Counted from the stretch's first letter, positions 10,267 to 22,059 are shown. The stretch is 64,000 nt of DNA from Sphingobium sp. EM0848 (GCF_013375555.1 NZ_JABXWB010000001.1:2418001-2482000); one strand, 5' to 3'. Numbers and translations are program-made. The notes: generated by a model from the sequence alone, not told the origin.

Positions 10267-11340
10267 ATGACCAGTTACCCATTTGCCGGCCTTGGCGCCG
10301 CCTTTCTCCTCAGCGCGTGCGCAACCGCCGTCACCGAACCACCCGTGGCGCAGCGCATCGCCAACGCCACCCCCGCCGTGACCGTCACGGCGGGGGGCGA
10401 AACCGCGCCTGTCGGCACCCCCAATGCCGACGCGGCGGACGATCCGGCGATCTGGCGCAACGCCGCCGATCCGGCGCAAAGCCTGATCGTCGGCACCGAC
10501 AAGAAGGCCGGGCTGTATGTCTATGGCCTCGACGGCAAGACCCGTGACTTTCTGGACGCGGGCCGGGTCAACAATGTCGACCTGCGCGACGGCGTGACGA
10601 TCAATGGCGAGAAGGGCATCCTCGTCGTCGCCAGCGACCGCAACGATCTCGCCCATGCGAAGCTCGCCCTGTTCCGCCTCGACCCGGCCACCGCGAAACT
10701 CTCGGCGCTCGGCAAGGTCGATGGCGGCGCGGGCGAGGCCTATGGCGTCTGCCTCTATCACGCTCCGGAAGCGACCTACGCCTTCATCGTGCTCAAGGAC
10801 GGTACGGTGAATCAGGTCGCGCTCGACGCCGCGAGCGCGACGCCCACGGGCCGGATCGTGCGCAGCATGAAGCTCGGCACCCAGTCGGAAGGCTGCGCGG
10901 TCGATGACCGCACCGGCATCCTCTATGTGGCGGAGGAGGATATCGGTCTCTGGCGCTTCGACGCCCGCGCAACCGGCTCGACCGTGCCGACGAAGATCGC
11001 CGCCGCCGACGGCAGGAACCTCGTCATGGATGCCGAAGGCGTCGCCATCGCCCCTATCGGAGAAAAGGACGGCTATGTCCTCGTCTCCAGCCAGGGCGAC
11101 AATGCCTATGTCGCCTATCGGATGAGCGACGACAGCTATGTCGGCCGCTTCCGCGTCGTCGACGGCGCCATTGGCGGCGCGGAGGAAACCGACGGCATCG
11201 AATTGATGCTCGGCGATTTCGGCCCCGATTATCCCGGCGGTCTTTTCATCGCGCAGGACGGCCATAACGCGACGGCGGCGCAGAACTTCAAGCTGGTGGC
11301 CTGGGACGCGATCGCCAAGGCGCTGGGAATCGCCCACTAA
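10267..11340 (+). CDS. Beta-propeller phytase, lipoprotein
   Basis: A phytate-hydrolysing enzyme (calcium-dependent 3-phytase type) of about 357 residues. The N-terminus has a lipobox (LLSAC), so it is probably lipid-anchored in the envelope. Family motifs are visible: ADDPAIW, VNNVDLRDG (phytases have GRxNNVDxR), GEAYGVCLY, EGCAVDD and LYVAEEDIGLWRF, then DAEGVAI. It should release phosphate from phytate outside the inner membrane. ATG 10267 is preceded by ACGGGGG at good spacing; ATG 10234 is the alternative and would add a basic n-region. A PHO-box-like site is upstream and a TonB receptor is divergent. Confidence 0.92.
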   Translation: MTSYPFAGLGAAFLLSACATAVTEPPVAQRIANATPAVTVTAGGETAPVGTPNADAADDPAIWRNAADPAQSLIVGTDKKAGLYVYGLDGKTRDFLDAGRVNNVDLRDGVTINGEKGILVVASDRNDLAHAKLALFRLDPATAKLSALGKVDGGAGEAYGVCLYHAPEATYAFIVLKDGTVNQVALDAASATPTGRIVRSMKLGTQSEGCAVDDRTGILYVAEEDIGLWRFDARATGSTVPTKIAAADGRNLVMDAEGVAIAPIGEKDGYVLVSSQGDNAYVAYRMSDDSYVGRFRVVDGAIGGAEETDGIELMLGDFGPDYPGGLFIAQDGHNATAAQNFKLVAWDAIAKALGIAH

Positions 11341-11354
11341 AAGGGAGAAGTGGT

Positions 11355-11380
11355 GAGGGGGAGGGCCCGCAAGCCCCCTC
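11355..11380 (+). terminator. Possible terminator after phytase
   Basis: GAGGGGG and CCCCCTC form a 7-bp stem around a 12-base loop, followed by the pyrimidine-rich CTTCCTTC. It is modest, with no long T run. Confidence 0.4.
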
Positions 11381-11446
11381 CTTCCTTCAGCCCATTGCAC
11401 TCTTTGCCGAACGGCGCGACACTCCTTCAAAATCGGGGAGATCGCC

Positions 11447-12763
11447 ATGTCGATGACCGAAAGCTATCGCGCCAAGACCATGACCGCCGCCCAGGCGGCC
11501 GCGCTGATCCCCGACGCAGCAAGGATGGTCGTCGGCCTTGGCGTCAGCTACCCGCCGGCACTGATGGATGCACTGGCCGACCGGGTCCGCGCAGGCGATC
11601 TGCGCGGCGGCACGCTCTATTGCATGCTGGCCTGCCCGGCCGCGAGCGAGTCCATCCTTTCGCCTGACCTCCACGACCGCATCCACCATGTCAGCCTGTT
11701 CCACGGCGGCGTCGAACGCGCCACCGACGCCCAGCGAGTGGGAACGACGCAGCCCTTTGTCGAAACGCTCCCCGTCCAGTTCCACCAGATTCCCCGCATC
11801 CTGACCGAGAATCTGCACGTCGACACGCTGTTCGCCACCGTCTCGCCCATGGATGCCGATGGCTGCTTCAGCCTCGGCACCAACACGGACTATGCCCTCA
11901 CCGTCGCACGCAGCGGCGCCCGGCTGGTCGTGGAGGTCAATTCCGCCATGCCCTATGTCCATGGCGACTGCAAAATCCCGCTCTCCGCCGTCACTGCCAT
12001 TGTGGAAAATAACACCCCGCTGGTGCAGGTCCCGGCCCTGCCCCGCACCCCCAATGACGAAGCCATCGGCGCCATCATCGCGGAGATGGTGGAGGACGGC
12101 GCCTGCCTGCAAATGGGCATCGGCGCGGTGCCCGATGCGGTCTGCGCCGCGCTGACGGACCACCGGAATCTCGGCATCCACACCGAACTGCTCTCGCCCG
12201 GCCTTGTCAGCCTCATCAAGGCGGGCGTGGTCGACAACAGCCGCAAGCGCATCCATGCGGGCCGCTCCGTCTTTACCTTCGCCATGGGCGACCAGAGCCT
12301 TTACGACTTCCTGCACGACAACCGCACGCTTGAGGCGCACCCCGTAGAGCATGTGAACGCCCCGCATATCATCGCGCAGAACGATCGGGTGATTTCGGTC
12401 AACGCCACGATTCAAGTGGACCTCGGCGGTGCCTGCAATTCGGAATATCTTTGTAATCGACAGTTTAGCGGCACCGGCGGCCAGCTGGATTTCGTGCGCG
12501 GCGCCTATGCGTCAAAGGGTGGCCGCTCGATCATCGCCTGCCACTCGACCGCCGCCAGGGGGACGGTTTCGCGGATCGTGCCCTGGCTCGACGGCCCGGT
12601 CACGACACCGCGCACCGACACGCATATCATCGTCACCGAATATGGCTGGGTCGACATGAAGGGCAAAACGCTCTCCGAACGCGCCCGCGCTCTGATCGCC
12701 ATCGCCCATCCCGATTTCCGCGAAGAGCTGGAACGGGCCGCCTTCGAACGAAGACTGCTTTAG
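11447..12763 (+). CDS. Acetyl-CoA hydrolase/transferase family (4-hydroxybutyrate CoA-transferase-like)
   Basis: A 438-residue class I CoA-transferase that moves CoA between acyl groups, probably using acetyl-CoA. N-terminal Rossmann-like motifs (MVVGLGVSYPPALMDAL, SLFHGG) are followed by the C-terminal AcetylCoA_hyd_C features MGIGAVPDAV, LGIHTELLSPG (the Glu of HTE is the presumed catalytic residue), GGQLDFVRGA and IVTEYGWVDMKGKT. The substrate is uncertain: acetate, butyrate, propionate and 4-hydroxybutyrate enzymes all share this fold. It stands alone and converges on the M1 peptidase gene. Confidence 0.88.
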   Translation: MSMTESYRAKTMTAAQAAALIPDAARMVVGLGVSYPPALMDALADRVRAGDLRGGTLYCMLACPAASESILSPDLHDRIHHVSLFHGGVERATDAQRVGTTQPFVETLPVQFHQIPRILTENLHVDTLFATVSPMDADGCFSLGTNTDYALTVARSGARLVVEVNSAMPYVHGDCKIPLSAVTAIVENNTPLVQVPALPRTPNDEAIGAIIAEMVEDGACLQMGIGAVPDAVCAALTDHRNLGIHTELLSPGLVSLIKAGVVDNSRKRIHAGRSVFTFAMGDQSLYDFLHDNRTLEAHPVEHVNAPHIIAQNDRVISVNATIQVDLGGACNSEYLCNRQFSGTGGQLDFVRGAYASKGGRSIIACHSTAARGTVSRIVPWLDGPVTTPRTDTHIIVTEYGWVDMKGKTLSERARALIAIAHPDFREELERAAFERRLL

Positions 12764-12764
12764 G

Positions 12765-12793
12765 AAAAAGGGCGGTGGATCACTCCACCGCCC
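12765..12793 (-). terminator. Bidirectional terminator between CoA-transferase and M1 peptidase
   Basis: A perfect 10-bp stem, GGGCGGTGGA / TCCACCGCCC, has a TCAC loop. AAAAA on the left gives T5 for the minus-strand transcript. It sits in the 37-base gap between the convergent stops. Confidence 0.85.
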
Positions 12794-12800
12794 CCTGATC

Positions 12801-15449
<2,649 letters not shown>

Positions 15450-15617
15450 GAGGTTCACAACTCCGACACGTTGGAACGGCGCGGCGGAAACAGGCCGCGC
15501 CATGATGACAGGGGGATCGCCCCTTTCACCTCATCGGTCAAGTCGGGCGCCCCGTCGCTGATGTCGTTAGTCGAAGCTTGTTGTTCGTTTGTCAAACAGA
15601 GGAATGGCGATCAACCC

Positions 15618-16076
15618 TCAGCCCCGGCCGCGATAACCCGGCACATCCTGCGCAGGCAGCCACAATCCGGCCGGCGGCTCGCCGGATTGCCAGAACACAT
15701 CGATGGGAATCCCCCCGCGCGGATACCAATAGCCTCCAATCCGCAGCCAGATCGGGTTCATCTCAGCAAACAGCCGTTCCCCGATCCCCACGGTGCAATC
15801 CTCGTGAAAGGCCGCATGGTTGCGGAACGATCCCAGGAACAGCTTCAGCGACTTCGATTCGACGATGGTCGCGGCGGGCGCATAATCGATCACCAGATGC
15901 GCGAAATCGGGCTGCCCGGTCACCGGACAGAGCGAGGTGAACTCCGGCGCGGTGAAGCGCACCAGATAGGGCTTGCCCGGTCGGGGATTGGGCACATAGT
16001 CCAGCACGGCGTCTTCGGGGCGCGTGGGCAGGGCGCTGCTTTGCCCCAGATGAAGTGGAGTCGGCATGTCAGTCAT
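15618..16076 (-). CDS. queF: NADPH-dependent 7-cyano-7-deazaguanine reductase
   Basis: QueF reduces preQ0 to preQ1 in queuosine tRNA modification. At 152 residues it is the short, unimodular (YkvM) type. Key motifs are [11 protein letters not shown], with the catalytic Cys that forms the thioimide, then [15 protein letters not shown] (NADPH binding) and HEDC. It is isolated from other queuosine genes in this window. The start is ATG 16076 or ATG 16067 three codons later. Confidence 0.96.
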   Translation of the reverse strand: MTDMPTPLHLGQSSALPTRPEDAVLDYVPNPRPGKPYLVRFTAPEFTSLCPVTGQPDFAHLVIDYAPAATIVESKSLKLFLGSFRNHAAFHEDCTVGIGERLFAEMNPIWLRIGGYWYPRGGIPIDVFWQSGEPPAGLWLPAQDVPGYRGRG

Positions 16077-16160
16077 GGGCAGGCCGTCTACGCGATTGCA
16101 CGGCAGATGTCATCGTCACGCCTCTCTTGCCTTTCATTCATGACAGGTTCAACAGACGCC

Positions 16161-17423
16161 ATGCCTTGGCTGCCACCCATGGGGTTCCGTTTTTCGCTTC
16201 TGCTCGCCGCGCCGCTGTTGCTGGCCGCGCCCGCCCTCGCCCAGCAGGAGAACAGCACGGAACCGGTCTTCAACCTGCCGAACACGCCGCATCCGCAAAC
16301 GACCAATCCCAACAAGCAGGGACCCGAGCTCGACGTCTTCCGTGGCGCGCCGACAACCGTGACGCCGCCGCCGGTGGTCCTCCCGACGATTCAGGTGCCG
16401 CCCGCCGTCACCCCCGCGCCGCAGCCCGCGCCCCAGCAGCAGCGCCCACGCCGCCCGGCGGCGCCCCCCGCGGAAACCCGGCGCGCGCCTGAACCGACGC
16501 CGCCCGTGGCAGGCCCAGCGCCAATACCCGTCGCACCGGCTCCAGCGCCCCAACCGGTCGAGAATCAGGCCCCGCCAGCCACCGGCAATGCCGCCGCCCC
16601 CGCACTCCAGACACCACCGCTGGCGCCCGCCGAAGAGCCGGCCTCCAACTGGCCCTGGATTGCCGGGACAGCCGTTGCCGTCGCTCTGATCGGCGCCTTC
16701 CTCTGGCTGCGTCGCCGCAAGCCGGAAGCGGCCGAGGCGCCGGTTTACGAAACGGAGCCCGCCCCCCCGCCGTCAGCGCCCCGTCCCATGCAGCCCAAGC
16801 CTGCACAACCGCAGCCAGCACAACCGCAGCCAGCACAATCCAGGCCCGTTCCCGTCCCGCCGCCGGCCAAGCCCGAACCCGCGCCTGCCGCCATCGATCG
16901 CCCCTGGCTCGACCTGGCGATGGAGGTGCATGCCGCCCGCCTGACGCTGATGGGTGCAACCATCGGCTATAGGCTGACACTCCACAATCGCGGCACCCGC
17001 GCAGCGGAGGATATCCTCGTCCGCAGCCTGATCGCGAATGCCGATGTCCAGCAACAGCCGCTGTTCCAGCAGTTCTTCGCCGGTGAAACCGGCCTCCCCG
17101 TGCACTCCATCGTCGCCATCGCGCCGGGCGAAACGCAAAAGCTCACCGGCGAAATGCGTATCGATGCGCAGGAAATCGCGGCGATCCAGATGGGCCAGCG
17201 CGCCCTGCTGATCCCGCTGATCGCTTTCGACGCGCAATATCGGTGGACGGGGGAAAGCGAAGGCGTTGACAATCAGGGAACCGGCCGCACCGGCGGCGCC
17301 TTCATCGTGGGCGAGGAACAATCGCCCCCGGTCGAGCGCCTCGCTCCTTTCCGCCTCGACCTCGGCCCGCGCCAATATCGCACCCCCGGCAGCCGCGCGA
17401 CCGCACTTTCGCTTGCCAGCTAA
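16161..17423 (+). CDS. Proline-rich single-pass membrane protein, unknown function
   Basis: I do not recognise a named family. The 420 residues fall into five parts: a signal peptide (FSLLLAAPLLLAAPALAQ); a long Pro/Ala/Gln-rich periplasmic stretch; one transmembrane helix (WIAGTAVAVALIGAFLWL) followed by RRRK; a second Pro-rich linker with repeated PAQPQ units (tandem 15-base repeat at 16804-16833); and a C-terminal soluble domain of about 180 residues. That last domain (YRLTLHNRGTRAAEDILVRSL ... GETQKLTGEMR) has the feel of a beta-sandwich or alternation-of-strands domain. The positive charges after the helix suggest the C-terminal domain is cytoplasmic. The start could also be ATG 16140 or 16179. 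Confidence 0.75.
   Translation: MPWLPPMGFRFSLLLAAPLLLAAPALAQQENSTEPVFNLPNTPHPQTTNPNKQGPELDVFRGAPTTVTPPPVVLPTIQVPPAVTPAPQPAPQQQRPRRPAAPPAETRRAPEPTPPVAGPAPIPVAPAPAPQPVENQAPPATGNAAAPALQTPPLAPAEEPASNWPWIAGTAVAVALIGAFLWLRRRKPEAAEAPVYETEPAPPPSAPRPMQPKPAQPQPAQPQPAQSRPVPVPPPAKPEPAPAAIDRPWLDLAMEVHAARLTLMGATIGYRLTLHNRGTRAAEDILVRSLIANADVQQQPLFQQFFAGETGLPVHSIVAIAPGETQKLTGEMRIDAQEIAAIQMGQRALLIPLIAFDAQYRWTGESEGVDNQGTGRTGGAFIVGEEQSPPVERLAPFRLDLGPRQYRTPGSRATALSLAS
16804..16840 (+). repeat. Short in-gene tandem repeat (15-base unit)
   Basis: CACAACCGCAGCCAG occurs twice in tandem plus a partial third copy, encoding the PAQPQ repeats of the proline-rich linker. The 15-base unit keeps the frame, so copy-number change would alter only linker length. 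Confidence 0.7.
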
Positions 17424-17424
17424 A

Positions 17425-17468
17425 GCATTTTCAAGCTGACCGTTGACGGTCAACGGCTCGGAAAATGC
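17425..17468. repeat. Intergenic nested palindrome (GCATTTTC...GAAAATGC)
   Basis: Outer arms GCATTTTC (17425-17432) and GAAAATGC (17461-17468) enclose a perfect 7-bp palindrome, TGACCGT-TG-ACGGTCA (17437-17452). It begins immediately after the stop codon of the proline-rich protein gene. Similar GCATTTTC/GAAAATGC elements are common between genes in alphaproteobacteria, so this is probably a REP-like repeat that may also act in transcript ending. Confidence 0.65.
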
Positions 17469-17584
17469 GGCGTCAAAGTGCTTGAGCCTTTTCGCCTGGA
17501 GCGCAAATGCTCTAAAATCGATCGGCCCTTCCCACCTTCGCCTGCCGACCCTAGAAAGGACGCCAGCACGAAGGAAAAGGCCGC

Positions 17585-18433
17585 ATGGACATATTGATAT
17601 CCACCGACTGGCTCGCTGGAGAGCTGGGCAAACCCGACCTCAGAATCATCGACGCCAGCCTCTTCCTCCCCGGCACCCCACGCGACCCCAGGGCCGAGTT
17701 CGAGGCCGCCCACATCCCCGGCGCCACCTTCCTCGACCTTCCCACCCTTGCCGACCCGGACGATCCGCGCCCCGGCATGCTGCCCACCGACGCCTTCATG
17801 ACCGAGCGTTGCCAGCAGCTCGGCATCGACGCCGACAGCCGCATCATCGTCTATGACAACAGCCCCACCCACAGCGCCGCGCGCGGCTGGTGGATGATGT
17901 GCCTCTATGGCGTCGGCAAAAGCGCCGCGATCCTCGACGGCGGCCTCATCAAATGGCTGGCGGAAGGCCGTGCCACGGAAAGCGGCATCCCCACGCCTCC
18001 GCGCGGCAACGCCGTCGCCCATCGCGCACCCGCGCAGGTCCGCACCAAACAGGACCTGCTCGCCAATCTGGAAACCGGGGCCGAACAGGTGCTCGACGCC
18101 CGGGGCGCGCCCCGCTTCACCGGCGAGGAAAAGGAACCGCGCCCCGGCATGGCGTCGGGCCATATTCCGGGGAGCCGCAACATCCCCTCCTCGGCCTTCT
18201 ACAATGCCGACAACAGCATGAAGCAGGGAGAAGCCCTTCGCCGCCTCTTCCTCGACGCCGGCACGGATTTCGATCGCCCGATCATCACCAGCTGCGGCAG
18301 CGGCGTCACGGCGGCCATCCTGCTCGCGGGCCTCGAACTGCTCGGCAAGACCGACGTCACCCTCTATGACGGCAGCTGGTCCGAATGGGGCCTCGACCCC
18401 GCCACGCCGAAGGAAACCGGCCCCGCAGCATGA
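17585..18433 (+). CDS. sseA: 3-mercaptopyruvate sulfurtransferase (rhodanese family)
   Basis: A 282-residue protein with two rhodanese domains. The second carries the active-site loop CGSGVTA, the signature of mercaptopyruvate rather than thiosulfate sulfurtransferases. DARGAPRFTGEEKEPRPG and SGHIPGSRNIP are also typical. It transfers sulfur from 3-mercaptopyruvate to thiol acceptors. Its TGA overlaps the ATG of the next gene (ATGA), so it is translationally coupled to the PLP lyase, which fits joint cysteine/methionine sulfur metabolism. Confidence 0.95.
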   Translation: MDILISTDWLAGELGKPDLRIIDASLFLPGTPRDPRAEFEAAHIPGATFLDLPTLADPDDPRPGMLPTDAFMTERCQQLGIDADSRIIVYDNSPTHSAARGWWMMCLYGVGKSAAILDGGLIKWLAEGRATESGIPTPPRGNAVAHRAPAQVRTKQDLLANLETGAEQVLDARGAPRFTGEEKEPRPGMASGHIPGSRNIPSSAFYNADNSMKQGEALRRLFLDAGTDFDRPIITSCGSGVTAAILLAGLELLGKTDVTLYDGSWSEWGLDPATPKETGPAA

Positions 18434-19653
18434 GCGACAAGTCTGACAAGCGAGGGAAGCGCAAACCCCTCACCCATCTCGCCCAGGCAGGCCGCAAGCC
18501 CGAATGGACCGGCATGCCCGGTCAGCCCGGCGGCATCGTCAGCCCGCCCGTCTGGCGCGCATCGACCATCCTCTACGATGATGTCGCCCATCTGCGCAGC
18601 GCAGCGCGCGGCAGCACCCACGAACGCCTCTTCTACGGCCGCAAGGGCACGCCGACGTCATGGAGCCTCGCCGACGCCCTCACCGAAATGGAGCCGGGCG
18701 CCGAAGGCACGATGCTCTATCCCTCCGGCGTTGCCGCCATCGCCTGCGCGCTGATGGCGGTGCTGAAGCCGGGCGACCGGCTCCTCATGGTCGACAGCGC
18801 CTATGACCCCACCCGCAATTTCTGCGAACAGATGCTGCGCCCGCTCGGGATCGAGACGGTTTATTACGATCCCACCATCGGCGCCGGGATCGCGGACCTC
18901 ATCACCGACACCACCCGCGCCATCTTCATGGAAAGCCCCGGCAGCCTGACCTTCGAGGTGCAGGACGTCCCCGCCATCACCGCCATCGCCCGGAAAAAGG
19001 GCGTCGCAACCCTGATCGACAACACCTGGGCGACCCCGTGGTTCTTCCCGGCCCTCGCCCATGGCGCCGACATCAGCATCCTTGCCTGCACCAAATATAT
19101 AGTCGGCCATAGCGACGTCATGATGGGATCGGTGACGGCCACCCCGGCCTTCTTCCCCAAAATCCGCCAGACCGCCTATCTCTTCGGCCAGATGACCAGC
19201 CCCGATGACGCCTGGCTCGCCTCGCGCGGCCTGCGCACGCTGGGCGTTCGCCTCAACCAGCATCAGGCGAGCGCGCTGAAGATCGCCCAGTGGCTGTCCG
19301 AACAACCGGATGTCGCCCGCATACTCCACCCGGCACTGCCCTCCTGCCCCGGCCATGCGCTGTGGCAACGCGACTTCACCGGCTCCAGCGGGCTGTTCAG
19401 CTTCGTCCTTCAAGGCGGCGACGAACAATCTCGCGCCGCGCTGATCGACGGCCTCGCCCATTTCGGCATCGGCTATAGCTGGGGCGGTTTCGAAAGCCTC
19501 GCCTTGCCGGTCGATCCCGCCCGCTACCGCAGCGCCACGCTCTGGCAGGCCGAAGGTCCCGTCGTCCGCCTGCAAATCGGCCTCGAAGACCCCGACGACC
19601 TGATCGCGGATCTCGACGCCGGTCTTGCCCGCTTCCGGGCGGCGCGCGGATGA
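18430..19653 (+). CDS. metC: Cystathionine beta-lyase (PLP, Cys/Met metabolism family)
   Basis: A 407-residue PLP enzyme. The PLP lysine lies in ILACTKYIVGHSDVMMG, and the aspartate ring-nitrogen partner in LIDNTWATPW. YPSGVAAIACALMA and GFESLALP are family motifs. By overall pattern (LFYGRKGTPTSW, NTWATPWFFPALAHGADIS) it best fits beta-lyase, which makes homocysteine from cystathionine, though related gamma-lyases cannot be fully excluded. It overlaps sseA upstream and the mechanosensitive channel gene downstream, each by ATGA. Confidence 0.88.
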   Translation: MSDKSDKRGKRKPLTHLAQAGRKPEWTGMPGQPGGIVSPPVWRASTILYDDVAHLRSAARGSTHERLFYGRKGTPTSWSLADALTEMEPGAEGTMLYPSGVAAIACALMAVLKPGDRLLMVDSAYDPTRNFCEQMLRPLGIETVYYDPTIGAGIADLITDTTRAIFMESPGSLTFEVQDVPAITAIARKKGVATLIDNTWATPWFFPALAHGADISILACTKYIVGHSDVMMGSVTATPAFFPKIRQTAYLFGQMTSPDDAWLASRGLRTLGVRLNQHQASALKIAQWLSEQPDVARILHPALPSCPGHALWQRDFTGSSGLFSFVLQGGDEQSRAALIDGLAHFGIGYSWGGFESLALPVDPARYRSATLWQAEGPVVRLQIGLEDPDDLIADLDAGLARFRAARG

Positions 19654-20906
19654 CGCCGGGCTTCCCAGCCCTGCTTGCCCTGATCCCCGGCGACCCCGCC
19701 ATCGTCCACCCGTTGGTCGCCCTGGGCCTTGCCGGGCTGATCTATCTCACGGCCGACGCCGTCGCCCATATCGTCGGCCCGCTGATGCGGCGCCGCATCC
19801 GCCCGCTGGGCGATGCGCTGGCAGGGCATCTTCGTCCGATCCTGCGCCATTTGCTGGCCGCCGGCCTGCTCATCCTGCCCGCCGCGCTCTGGCCGGTCGG
19901 CACCCTCGCCCATCTCCTGCTGGGCACCGCGCTGGCCTTCGCCCTGTCGGCGCTCGCCGTCCATATATTGCGCAGCCTCGCCATCCCGCGCTGGGCGGTG
20001 GTGCCGCTCGCCCTGCTCCTCTTCGTCACCATCCTCTCCAGCAGCAGCGGCGGCTTCGTGCCCGTGGCCGACATGCTGAACGGCGTCGGCATCAACCTTG
20101 GCAAGCGCCGCATCACCCTTCTCGACCTGATCAGCATGGCCGCCACCTGCGTCACCCTCTTCGCGCTCGTGCGCCTCGCCAACCGGATGATCGGGCGCAG
20201 CATCACGCATGCCCATGGCCTGGACGCCACGCAAAAGCTGCTCGTGCAGAAACTCGCCGCCATTGCCGTCATCGTCATCGCCTTTTTCGTCGGTGTCGAT
20301 CTGCTGGCGATCGATCTCACCGCCTTCACCGTCTTTTCCGGCGCGCTGGGGCTGGCGGTCGGCTTCGGCCTGCAAAAGACCTTCGGCAACCTGATCGCCG
20401 GGCTCATCCTGCTGATGGACCGCTCCATCAAGCCGGGCGACGTCATCGTCGTGGGCGACAGCTTCGGCTGGGTGAACAAGATCGGCGTGCGCGCCGTCTC
20501 CGTCATCACCCGCGACGGCAAGGAACATCTGATCCCGAACGAAAATCTGATGACGCAGGAGGTGGAAAACTGGTCCTATTCCGACCGCAATGTCCGCGTC
20601 CGCATTCCCGTGGGTGTCAGTTTCGACAGCGATCTCAAACTGGCACAGGAACTGATGCTCCGCGCCGCGCAGGAAAGCCCCCGCGTGCTGCGCAATCCCA
20701 AGCCCAATGTGTGGCTGACCGCCTTTGGCGAGAACCGCGTCGAACATGACATATTGGTGTGGATCAGCGATCCGGAAGGCGGCGTCGGCAATGTGAAGTC
20801 GGACGTGCTCAACCGCCTGTGGCTGCTGTTCCGTGAACATGGGATCACCATTCCCTACCCGCAGCGCGTCATCCACGCGCCGCCTGGCGGCTCGCTGCCG
20901 CAATAG
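19650..20906 (+). CDS. Small-conductance mechanosensitive channel (MscS family)
   Basis: A 418-residue inner-membrane channel for osmotic down-shock. Several N-terminal hydrophobic helices precede the conserved pore-lining helix and gate region (GALGLAVGFGLQKTFGNLIAG), then the MscS beta domain (LMDRSIKPGDVIVVGD, RDGKEHLIPNENLM, WSYSDRNVRVRIPVGV). It has extra helices before the core, so it is larger than MscS itself. ATG 19650 overlaps the metC TGA. Coupling to sulfur metabolism genes has no obvious functional reason. Confidence 0.92.
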   Translation: MTPGFPALLALIPGDPAIVHPLVALGLAGLIYLTADAVAHIVGPLMRRRIRPLGDALAGHLRPILRHLLAAGLLILPAALWPVGTLAHLLLGTALAFALSALAVHILRSLAIPRWAVVPLALLLFVTILSSSSGGFVPVADMLNGVGINLGKRRITLLDLISMAATCVTLFALVRLANRMIGRSITHAHGLDATQKLLVQKLAAIAVIVIAFFVGVDLLAIDLTAFTVFSGALGLAVGFGLQKTFGNLIAGLILLMDRSIKPGDVIVVGDSFGWVNKIGVRAVSVITRDGKEHLIPNENLMTQEVENWSYSDRNVRVRIPVGVSFDSDLKLAQELMLRAAQESPRVLRNPKPNVWLTAFGENRVEHDILVWISDPEGGVGNVKSDVLNRLWLLFREHGITIPYPQRVIHAPPGGSLPQ

Positions 20907-21161
20907 CTTTCCCTTACGGAAATTGCGGCCAAAAGCGCGCGAAAGGCCGCCTTCCGCCATAATCATGCCCGATTTTGTTGCAGACCAGCAACATTAGAGA
21001 AGCAAACGACACGCTGCGGCAATAAAATCTTGTGCGCCGCAGCGGGGACAGGCATCCATCAATCGTTGAGGCAACCCGGTCCATCCCGTGCAGGGTGATA
21101 GAGACTTGGGACCATGACGCAGGCGGGACGATCGCAGAATATTATCAAGGGGAAACCTAAA

Positions 21162-21950
21162 ATGCGTAAGTCCATTCTCGGCCTCTCGGCCCCCGTTCTT
21201 GCATGCGCCCTTGCTGCCCTGTCGGCACCGGCCTTCGCTGAGGACGCACCTTCTTCGGACCTGACCGTTTCCGGCAACGCCGCCGTCGTCACCGACTATC
21301 GCTTCCGCGGCATTTCGCAGACCGACAAGCGCGTCGCGCTGCAGGGCGGCATCACCGTCACCCACTCGTCGGGCTTCTATGTCTCGACCTGGGGCAGCTC
21401 GATCGATGATTATGTCGCCAATGGCAGCGATCAGGAACTGGACCTGATCGGTGGCTATTCGAAGACCATCGGCGCGGCCACCGTCGATGTCGGCGTCCTC
21501 TATTATTACTATCCCGGCTCGCACGGTGCGAATACCGACTTCGTTGAGCCCTATGCCTCGATCAAGGGCACATTCGGCCCCGCGACCGCGAAGGTTACGG
21601 TCAACTATGCACCCAAGCAGCGGGCGCTTTCGATCGACGGCGGCCTGACCAAGAAGGATAATGTGTACCTCGCGGGTGACCTGACGGCCAGCATTCCCAA
21701 GACTCCGCTCGGCGTGTCGGCGCATCTCGGCCACAACTTCGGTCCCAGCCTGCTGACCTTCGCTGACAAGGGCTACACCGACTGGAACATCGGAGCGACC
21801 TATACTTGGGGCCACCTGACCTTGGGCGTCAGCTATGTCGACACCGATAAGAATTTCGTGTCGTCTTATGTCTCGGCGGACGGCACGCCCCGCACAACGC
21901 GCAATCTGTCGAAGGCGGGCGTCGTCGGTTCGATCACCGCATCGTTCTGA
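21162..21950 (+). CDS. TorF family putative porin (outer-membrane beta-barrel)
   Basis: A 262-residue protein with a cleavable signal peptide (KSILGLSAPVLACALAALSAPAFAE). It matches the TorF/Gcw_chp family: SGNAAVVTDYRFRGISQTD near the mature N-terminus, alternating hydrophobic strands, and a C-terminal Phe (GSITASF). Outer-membrane location is likely, and the transported solute is unknown. ATG 21162 is preceded by AAGGGGAAA, a strong RBS, and is better than the upstream in-frame ATG at 21114. A clear terminator follows. Confidence 0.9.
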   Translation: MRKSILGLSAPVLACALAALSAPAFAEDAPSSDLTVSGNAAVVTDYRFRGISQTDKRVALQGGITVTHSSGFYVSTWGSSIDDYVANGSDQELDLIGGYSKTIGAATVDVGVLYYYYPGSHGANTDFVEPYASIKGTFGPATAKVTVNYAPKQRALSIDGGLTKKDNVYLAGDLTASIPKTPLGVSAHLGHNFGPSLLTFADKGYTDWNIGATYTWGHLTLGVSYVDTDKNFVSSYVSADGTPRTTRNLSKAGVVGSITASF

Positions 21951-21970
21951 TCGCCTGAAAAATCACGAAG

Positions 21971-22004
21971 AGGGCCGCGATCCACAAGGGTCGCGGCCCT
22001 TTTT
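21971..22004 (+). terminator. Intrinsic terminator after TorF porin gene
   Basis: A perfect 10-bp stem, AGGGCCGCGA / TCGCGGCCCT, with a 10-base loop is followed by TTTTT. It lies 20 bases after the stop. Confidence 0.9.
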
Positions 22005-22059
22005 CATGGCCCGCCCTTTCCCGGTCGCGTGCACACCGCCCAGACCCTATATAAGTGGC

